A DNA stretch of 28,991 nucleotides from JBOHUC01 sp050733935. Lineage in GTDB: Bacteria > Eisenbacteria > RBG-16-71-46 > DASYSL01. Under the pieces are notes generated by a model that did not search any database, was not told the DNA's origin, and worked only from the letters and a program-made list of their open reading frames with translations. This document shows, in pieces, positions 24,036-28,991 of this stretch. The position numbers and the translations under genes were made by a program. The DNA lies in NCBI GenBank assembly GCA_050733935.1, contig JBOHUC010000149.1, positions 1-28,991 on the forward strand, in the 5' to 3' direction. How positions within the stretch are numbered: the stretch's first letter is position 1; the number at the start of each line of letters is the position of its first letter.

Positions 24036-24815
24036 GTGGCGCTCTGGGAGCACGAACTCGCAGTCGCAATCGACGCCGCGCGCCTCGCGGGCGAAGCGGC
24101 ACTCCGCTTCTTCACCCGCGATCCGCGCGTCACCTGGAAATCGGACCGCTCCCCCGTGAGCGAAGCGGACTACGCCGCCGACCGCGCGATTCTCGACCGG
24201 CTCGCACGCGACTTTCCATCCGATGCGATCCTGACCGAAGAGTCGGGCGCGAAGGCGGGCGCGAGCGGCCGGCGCTGGATCGTCGATCCGGTGGACGGGA
24301 CACGCCCGTTCCTCCGCGGGATTCCCGACTGGTCGAACCTGATCGCGCTCGAAGCGGGCGGAGAGATCGTGGCCGGCGTGCTCCACCTGCCGGCGCACGG
24401 GGAGCTCTACGCCGCCGCGCGCGGGCTGGGCACGATGAAGAACGGCGTGCGCGTGCGGGTTTCGGAGACGAGCGATCTCGCGCAGGCGATCGTCACGCTC
24501 GGGCAGCTCTCGAACGCGCTCGAGGGACTCGGTGAAGGCGGGTTCGCGCGGCTCGTCGGAAGCGTCGGACTCGCGCGCGGCTACGGGGATGCCCGCGGAC
24601 CCGCGCTCGTCCTCTCGGGAAACGTGGACGCTTGCTTCGAGCACGATGTCAGTCTGTGGGACATCGCGCCGTTTCCGGTGCTGTTCGAGGAGGCCGGAGC
24701 GAAGTACACGGATCTCACGGGCGAGCGACGCTGGCCCACGCGCTCGGGCTTCGCGGCCAATCCCGCGCTGCACGCGCAGCTGCTCGCCTTGCTCAGGGTG
24801 GAATCGCCGCGCTGA
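24036..24815 (+). CDS. Inositol-monophosphatase-family phosphatase
   Basis: This 259-aa protein has the metal-binding motifs of the Li-sensitive phosphatase family: EES near 68-70 (ILTEESG), WIVDPVDGTRPF (81-92; D84, D87, G88, T89) and LWDIAPF with W208 and D209. Members hydrolyse inositol monophosphate, histidinol phosphate, PAP or fructose-1,6-bisphosphate using two or three Mg2+ ions. The sequence does not decide which; HisN-like histidinol-phosphatase activity is a good candidate, since that subgroup has a similar length. GTG 24036 is chosen because AGGAG sits 6 nt upstream; a TTG at 24030 would abut it. The gene diverges from the act operon and converges on the zincin gene, so it is probably transcribed alone. 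Confidence 0.88.
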   Translation: MALWEHELAVAIDAARLAGEAALRFFTRDPRVTWKSDRSPVSEADYAADRAILDRLARDFPSDAILTEESGAKAGASGRRWIVDPVDGTRPFLRGIPDWSNLIALEAGGEIVAGVLHLPAHGELYAAARGLGTMKNGVRVRVSETSDLAQAIVTLGQLSNALEGLGEGGFARLVGSVGLARGYGDARGPALVLSGNVDACFEHDVSLWDIAPFPVLFEEAGAKYTDLTGERRWPTRSGFAANPALHAQLLALLRVESPR

Positions 24816-24855
24816 TCGAGCCACGCCCGCGGGACCCGCACGCGATCGACGCGGG

Positions 24856-25674
24856 CTACTCGAGACCGAGCGCCTCGAGCTCCTCTTCGTTCATGCCGAG
24901 CCAGTGCCCGATCTCATGGAGCAGCGTGATTCGAAGCTCGTCGACGACCTCTTCGCGCGTGCCTCCGAACAGCTCCAGGTTCCGCTTGAAGATGTGGATC
25001 GTGTTCGCGGGCGCCCCCGACTGGAGCGTCGAACGATCGACCAGTGCCGTGCCCGTGAAGAGCCCGAGAAGATCGGGCGGAAGCGCGGGCTCGCTCTCCC
25101 GGAGGAGCTCCTCCGTCGGGTACTCTTCGACCAGAATGGCCACCTCGTCGAGCGTGCTCTTGATGCGCGGCGGCAGGCCCTCGATCGCCTCGTTCGCCAC
25201 CTTGTCGAGCTCATCGTCCGAAAGCCGCATCGGCACGGGATAGTGCTCGCGGTCGAGCGCCGACGCGCGCTGGAATTCGATCATGGCTTCCGGATAGCGC
25301 CCGCGGAACTCGAGCACGCGCCCGAGCCACCAGTGGGCTTCCGACCACTCGGGCTCGGAGAGAAGCGCCCGCCGGAGCTCCTTTTCGGCGGTCACCATTT
25401 CGAGGCGGTAGAAGTGGCACACGCCGAGCGCCCCACGGGCCTCGACGTCCTCGGGATCCTGGGCGACCGCGTCGAGCACGAGCTCGTACGCTTCCTCGTA
25501 GTCCCCCGAGTAGTAGAGCGCGAGCCCGAACATCGCCCGCACGTCGGGGTGCGCATCCGGCAGCTGTGCAGGCTCCTCGAGAAGGTCGAGGGCGCGGTCG
25601 ATGTCTCCCTGGTCCAGGGCCTCTTCGGCGCGTTCGAGCAGCGCGTAGGTTTCGTCATCCTCGTGATCGTTCAT
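24856..25674 (-). CDS. TPR protein with a C-terminal minimal-zincin metallopeptidase domain
   Basis: This 272-aa acidic protein joins about 150 residues of TPR-like helices (YALLERAEEALDQGDIDRAL, GLALYYSGDYEEAYELVLDA, WLGRVLEFRGRYPEAMIEFQ) to a zincin domain. The latter shows ELRITLLHEIGHWLGMNEEELEALGL at the extreme C-terminus, with H253, E254 and H257 as the zinc and catalytic residues of the HExxHxxG type. The family (minimal zincin, PF06262-like) usually consists of a domain of about 120 residues alone; here a TPR module is added in front, presumably for partner binding. No signal peptide is seen, so it is cytoplasmic. ATG 25674 lacks a Shine-Dalgarno sequence but has a complete promoter ending 7 nt upstream. 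Confidence 0.87.
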   Translation of the reverse strand: MNDHEDDETYALLERAEEALDQGDIDRALDLLEEPAQLPDAHPDVRAMFGLALYYSGDYEEAYELVLDAVAQDPEDVEARGALGVCHFYRLEMVTAEKELRRALLSEPEWSEAHWWLGRVLEFRGRYPEAMIEFQRASALDREHYPVPMRLSDDELDKVANEAIEGLPPRIKSTLDEVAILVEEYPTEELLRESEPALPPDLLGLFTGTALVDRSTLQSGAPANTIHIFKRNLELFGGTREEVVDELRITLLHEIGHWLGMNEEELEALGLE

Positions 25675-25681
25675 TGACCGC

Positions 25682-25710
25682 ACTGTAGCGGCCCGGACGA
25701 GGGCACGCAA
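25682..25710 (-). promoter_or_regulatory. Promoter of the TPR-zincin gene; leaderless configuration
   Basis: On the minus strand TTGCGT (25710-25705), a 17-bp spacer and TACAGT (25687-25682) are followed by 7 nt and then ATG 25674. Both hexamers and the spacing fit a sigma70-type promoter, and the transcript would start at about the start codon. Confidence 0.6.
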
Positions 25711-25728
25711 CCAGCCGCGCCGCAGAGC

Positions 25729-25757
25729 TTGACGCCCCGCGCTCGTTCGGCGAACGT
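25729..25757 (+). promoter_or_regulatory. Promoter of the NRDE gene; leaderless configuration
   Basis: TTGACG (25729-25734), a 17-bp spacer and GAACGT (25752-25757) are followed by 7 nt and then ATG 25765. The -35 is strong and the -10 is weak (xAxxxT only). No Shine-Dalgarno sequence is present. Confidence 0.5.
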
Positions 25758-25764
25758 GGCGCCC

Positions 25765-26508
25765 ATGTGCACGCTTCTCGTCGGCTACGAGCGGCCACGC
25801 CCGGGGCACATGCTGCTCGGAGCGAATCGCGACGAATCACTGATCCGTGCCGCGCTTCCACCGCACGTCCTCGTGCGCGATCCGCAGGTCGTGGCCGGTC
25901 GGGACTCAGTCGCCGGCGGCACGTGGCTCGGTCTCCAGACCGGCCGGCTCGTGGCCGCGATCCTCAATCGCGCGATTCCGCAGGCGGCACCGGGTGAGAC
26001 TCCGCGCTGGACGACGGACTCCGTCCCCGACCGCTCGCGCGGCCTCCTCTGCCTCGATGCGCTCCGCATGGACAGCGCGAAGCAGGCGATGGAGTGGGTG
26101 CAGGACGAAGTGCTGACGTGCCGGTATGCGCCGTTCACGCTTTTCGTCGCGGATGCGCGGAATGCCTACGCCGCGTACTGGGACGGGCGCATGCGGATCG
26201 AGGAGCTGCGCCCGGGCTGGCACGTCCTCACCCACGTGGATGCGGACGATCCCTTCGATCCCCGCACCGAGTCGGCGCACACGCGCCTGCGCCAGGCGCC
26301 GCCCAAGGCGCTCGAGGATCTCGTGCCGACCCTTTCCTCGCACGACGGCGCGCGCTCGATCTGCCTTCACGCCGATATGCACGGCACGGTCTCGTCCTCG
26401 CTCCTGCACGTTCTGTGGGACGATCCCCGCGCCACCCGCTACCTGCACGCAGCCGGCAAACCCTGCGTCACCCCCTACCAGGACTTTTCGACGATCACGA
26501 CTTCCTGA
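25765..26508 (+). CDS. NRDE (TANGO2-like) family protein
   Basis: This 247-aa protein starts MCTLLVGYERPRPGHMLLGANRDE, with Cys2 as the expected N-terminal nucleophile after Met removal and the ANRDES motif at 20-25 that names the family. It continues with DSVAGGTWLGLQTGRLVAAILNR (about 47-69), RSRGLLCLDAL, YAPFTLFVADARNAYAAYWDG and the C-terminal SICLHADMHGTVSSSLLHV segment. The fold is related to Ntn hydrolases. Eukaryotic TANGO2 has been linked to haem or lipid handling; the bacterial role is unsettled. The start is fixed by the MC rule. The last 34 bp overlap the end of the convergent polymerase gene. Confidence 0.9.
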   Translation: MCTLLVGYERPRPGHMLLGANRDESLIRAALPPHVLVRDPQVVAGRDSVAGGTWLGLQTGRLVAAILNRAIPQAAPGETPRWTTDSVPDRSRGLLCLDALRMDSAKQAMEWVQDEVLTCRYAPFTLFVADARNAYAAYWDGRMRIEELRPGWHVLTHVDADDPFDPRTESAHTRLRQAPPKALEDLVPTLSSHDGARSICLHADMHGTVSSSLLHVLWDDPRATRYLHAAGKPCVTPYQDFSTITTS

Positions 26509-28991
26509 TCGCGCGGCTCCCCCGCCGGTCGGCGGGGCGCCTCGGCGGGGCGACCCGCGGTCAAGCCGAGCGGCGCGAGCCGCGTGCACGATTCGACGTT
26601 CACGGTGACCGCTCCGTACTGCGACTCGACGCGTCCCTCGACGACGTACGGGCCAAGCCCGGTGAACACGTGCGCCGATCGCCCGAACGCGGCGGGAAAG
26701 AGCGTGCATTCGGCGAGACCGGTGCCGTCGTCGAGCGTGAGGAAGAACATGCGCTGGCCGCTCTTCGTGGGCACGCGCCGGCACGCGGCCGCGAGCCCCG
26801 TGAGCCGGACGCGCCGGCCCACCTTCGCCCGGAGCGTCCGCGCCGCGTCATAACCGCGCGGGCCGTCCCCGTCTTCGGCACGCGCCGGACGATCGGCAGG
26901 CCACAGGCCGGGAGCGAACGCGGCGAGCGGGTGAGCCGTGACACCGAGCTCGAGCGCGTTCCACTCGTGCGCGAGCCGCGCGACCGGCTCGAACTCGGGA
27001 AGGTCGGGCGTTTCGAGCGGCGAGACGCGCACGCGAAACGCGCCCTCGTCCTCGGCGTGCCGATAGGCTGTGCGCGTCGCGGCGAGCTCGAGGAGGAGCG
27101 ACGCGCGCGTCCGCCCCGTGAAGTCGAACGCTCCCGCGCGGACGAGCCGCTCCGCTTCCTCCTCGCGCGGCCGCACGCGCCCGAGCCAGTCCGCGAGCGA
27201 TCCGAACGGCCCGTTCGCGCTCCGCGCTTCGAGCGTCATCGCGAGCGTCTTCTCCGTGAGATCGCGCACGCGCGCGAGTCCGACCCGCACGGGCCCCGCG
27301 ACCGGATCCCCTTCGAGCGTGAAACCCGCGGCCGACCGGTTGATGCACGGCAGCGTGAACCGCACGCCGTGGCGCGCGAGATCGGCCTGGTGGACCCACA
27401 GCGCGTACATGCCCGCGTGGTGGTCCGCGAGCGAAACCGCAAACGCAGCCGGCCAGCGTGCCCTGAGATACGCGGCCTGCCATGCGAGCACACCGTAGCC
27501 CGCCGCGTGCGCGCGGCAGAACGAGTAGGCGCCGAAACGCGCGACCTCGTGCCACGCCGCGCGCGCCTCCTCGAGCGGAAGTCCGGACGCCATCGCGCGG
27601 TGGGCGAACCAGCGCGCGAGCGGCTGCCGCTCCTCGGCCGTGCGCGTCCCCGCGAGCGCCCTCCGGAAGAGATCCCCCTGCGCGAGCGTCGCGTCGCACA
27701 GCGCGGCGACGACGCACATCACGTCCTCTTCGTAGAGCAGGATCCCGCGCTGCGGCGCGAGCAGCTTCTCGAGCCGCGGGTGCGCGTAGCGGACGGGCTC
27801 GAGCCCGCGCTTCCGCCGCACGTAGAGCTCCTTCATGCCGGCACCGGCGGGCCCCGGGCGGATGAGGGCGAGCGCATCGATCGCATCGTCGAGTGTGGTC
27901 GCATCGAGCATGACGAGGAGGTTTCGCATCCCCGGCGACTCGAGCTGGAAGAGCCCGAGCGTGTCGCCGACCCGGAGCATCCGTGCCGTCTCCGCGTCGC
28001 CGTCCGGCGGCGGATCGATTTGCGGAACGGTGCGTCCCCCTGTCACCTCCGCGACTCGCCGCACGGTGTCGCCGATCTCGGTCAACGCGCGATTGCCGAG
28101 CAGGTCCATCTTGACGAGGCCGAGGGACTCGATCTGGCGCATCTCGTACTGCGTGACGACGAGCCCCTTGGTCGCCTCTTCGAGCGGCGTGTAATCGGTG
28201 AGCGCGCTGTCGGCGATCACGAGCCCGCCCGGATGAATGCCGAGATGGTCCGGCAGGCCCGTGAGCGCCTCCGCGCCCGCGAGCGCCTCGGCGAGCGGCG
28301 GTGCCGCAAGATCGATGCCGAGCCGCGCGGCCGGTCCGGCGAGCGCGTGCGCGAGCGGGCCTTCGGGCTCGTGCGGCACGAAACGCGCGAGGCGGTCCAC
28401 GATCGACGGCTCGACGCCGTGCGCCTTCGCGGACTCGCGAAACGCGCTCCGCCCGCCGAGCGTGCAGTGGGTCGAGATCATCGCGACGCGGGACGCGCCG
28501 TACGTGCGGTAGACGTGCTCGATGACTTCATCGCGCCGCTTCCAGCACAGGTCGATGTCGAGATCCGGACAGTCGCGCCGCTCCGGATGCAGGAAGCGCT
28601 CGAACGCGAGCCGGTAGCGAAGTGGATCGACGTTCGTGATCCCGAGCAGGTAGGACACGAGTGACGCCGCGCCGGAGCCGCGCCCCACGGTCGGGATCCC
28701 GGCCTCCTGCGCGAAGCCGACGATGTCGGCGACCAGCACGAAGTACGGCGTAAACCCGAGCCGGTCGATGATCTCGAGCTCCTGGCCGAGCCGGCGCACG
28801 GCCGCGCGCGGGAGCCTTGCATAGCGGCGACGAAGCCCGTCCTGGCAGCGCGCGTGCAGGTACGAGTACGGCGTCTCCCCAGGCGGGACGGGCGCGTTCG
28901 GAAAGCGCGGCTCGCCGAGCGTGAGATCGACGCGGCAGTCGATCGCGACGCGCGCGTTCGCGGCGAGCAGGCGCGCGGCCGCACCGTGGCC
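26475..28991 (-). CDS. DNA polymerase III alpha-family protein, DnaE2-like, partial (N-terminus beyond right edge)
   Basis: The visible 838 residues cover the palm, fingers and C-terminal parts of a family C polymerase; the PHP domain lies outside the window. Motifs seen are YFVLVADIVGFAQEAGIPTV, GRGSGAASLVSYLLGITNVD, AFERFLHPERRDCPDLDIDLC with the palm aspartates in PDLDID, LVKMDLLGNRALTEIGD with a third palm Asp, GLFQLESPGMR, DALALIRPGPAGAG, GILLYEEDVMCVVAAL and FCRAHAAGYGVLAWQAAYLR. An OB-fold follows (VGRRVRLTGLAAACRRVP, MFFLTLDDGTGLAECTLFP). The protein stops soon after the OB-fold, without the tau-binding C-terminal domain of replicative DnaE, as in DnaE2/ImuC translesion polymerases. 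The subfamily call is inference; the neighbouring imuA/imuB genes that would support it are not visible. Confidence 0.88.
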   Translation of the reverse strand, partial: GHGAAARLLAANARVAIDCRVDLTLGEPRFPNAPVPPGETPYSYLHARCQDGLRRRYARLPRAAVRRLGQELEIIDRLGFTPYFVLVADIVGFAQEAGIPTVGRGSGAASLVSYLLGITNVDPLRYRLAFERFLHPERRDCPDLDIDLCWKRRDEVIEHVYRTYGASRVAMISTHCTLGGRSAFRESAKAHGVEPSIVDRLARFVPHEPEGPLAHALAGPAARLGIDLAAPPLAEALAGAEALTGLPDHLGIHPGGLVIADSALTDYTPLEEATKGLVVTQYEMRQIESLGLVKMDLLGNRALTEIGDTVRRVAEVTGGRTVPQIDPPPDGDAETARMLRVGDTLGLFQLESPGMRNLLVMLDATTLDDAIDALALIRPGPAGAGMKELYVRRKRGLEPVRYAHPRLEKLLAPQRGILLYEEDVMCVVAALCDATLAQGDLFRRALAGTRTAEERQPLARWFAHRAMASGLPLEEARAAWHEVARFGAYSFCRAHAAGYGVLAWQAAYLRARWPAAFAVSLADHHAGMYALWVHQADLARHGVRFTLPCINRSAAGFTLEGDPVAGPVRVGLARVRDLTEKTLAMTLEARSANGPFGSLADWLGRVRPREEEAERLVRAGAFDFTGRTRASLLLELAATRTAYRHAEDEGAFRVRVSPLETPDLPEFEPVARLAHEWNALELGVTAHPLAAFAPGLWPADRPARAEDGDGPRGYDAARTLRAKVGRRVRLTGLAAACRRVPTKSGQRMFFLTLDDGTGLAECTLFPAAFGRSAHVFTGLGPYVVEGRVESQYGAVTVNVESCTRLAPLGLTAGRPAEAPRRPAGEPRDQEVVIVEKSW

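Noticed and set aside
24825..24856. Inverted repeat GCCCGCG / CGCGGGC between the convergent phosphatase and zincin genes as a terminator
   Set aside because: The 7-bp stem has an 18-nt loop and no U-tract, and it reaches into the zincin stop codon. This is too weak to call.
1..28991. Mobile elements, CRISPR arrays, defence islands, riboswitches
   Set aside because: No transposase, integrase, cas-like gene, regularly spaced repeats, terminal inverted repeats or recognisable riboswitch core was found on reading both strands.

Overview
This is a GC-rich bacterial chromosome segment with densely packed genes. Start codons are mixed (ATG, GTG, TTG) and several junctions overlap by a few bases. 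It has no insertion sequences, phage genes, CRISPR arrays or plasmid functions. The complete six-gene Alternative Complex III operon points to an aerobically respiring bacterium with a Gram-negative-type envelope. A membrane urate hydroxylase, a TAT-exported Fe-S protein and a DnaE-type polymerase fit that picture. ACIII operons are known in Gemmatimonadota, Acidobacteriota, Bacteroidota, Myxococcota and related unnamed lineages. The phylum cannot be fixed from the sequence alone.

Layout. 1-755 (-): start of a PuuD-type urate hydroxylase, cut by the window edge. 872-1801 (+) and 1806-4880 (-): two convergent signalling genes, a receiver-HATPase protein and a large soluble hybrid histidine kinase (GAF-PAS-HisKA-HATPase-REC-REC-HPt). 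4881-5549: a non-coding or weakly coding stretch rich in repeats. It holds an 11-bp periodic array resembling a Pho box and a doubtful small secreted-protein ORF. 5550-6805 (-): a CPBP membrane protease translationally coupled to a protein of unknown function. 6876-10678 (-): an operon of GT4 glycosyltransferase, glycogen-debranching-type glucosidase and DoxX protein. 10860-15649 (+): Lhr-type helicase, then a DUF72 protein. 15659-16205 (-): tRNA-Leu(UAA) followed 20 nt later by a GlcG/HbpS-type gene. 16545-23826 (-): actABCDEF, with a strong candidate sigma70-type promoter at one end and a perfect 15-bp stem terminator at the other. 24036-24815 (+): inositol-monophosphatase-family enzyme. 24856-25674 (-): TPR-minimal zincin protein. 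25765-26508 (+): NRDE/TANGO2-type protein. 26475-28991 (-): DNA polymerase III alpha-family protein, cut by the right edge.

How the parts work together. ActA (five haems), ActB (Fe-S), ActC and ActF (quinol-side membrane subunits), ActD and ActE (one haem) form a quinol:acceptor oxidoreductase that replaces the bc1 complex. No terminal oxidase genes follow in this window. The GT4-glucosidase pair suggests alpha-glucan metabolism. The two convergent signalling proteins may form a phosphorelay whose output acts through an anti-sigma-like ATPase.

The most unusual signals are regulatory. Several genes without a Shine-Dalgarno sequence carry a -10-like hexamer exactly 6-7 nt before the start codon, the signature of leaderless transcripts, alongside other genes with strong Shine-Dalgarno sites. 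The tRNA-Leu/glcG pair looks like one transcript. The Pho-box-like 11-bp repeats also deserve checking. I found no clearly novel multi-gene defence or biosynthetic system.
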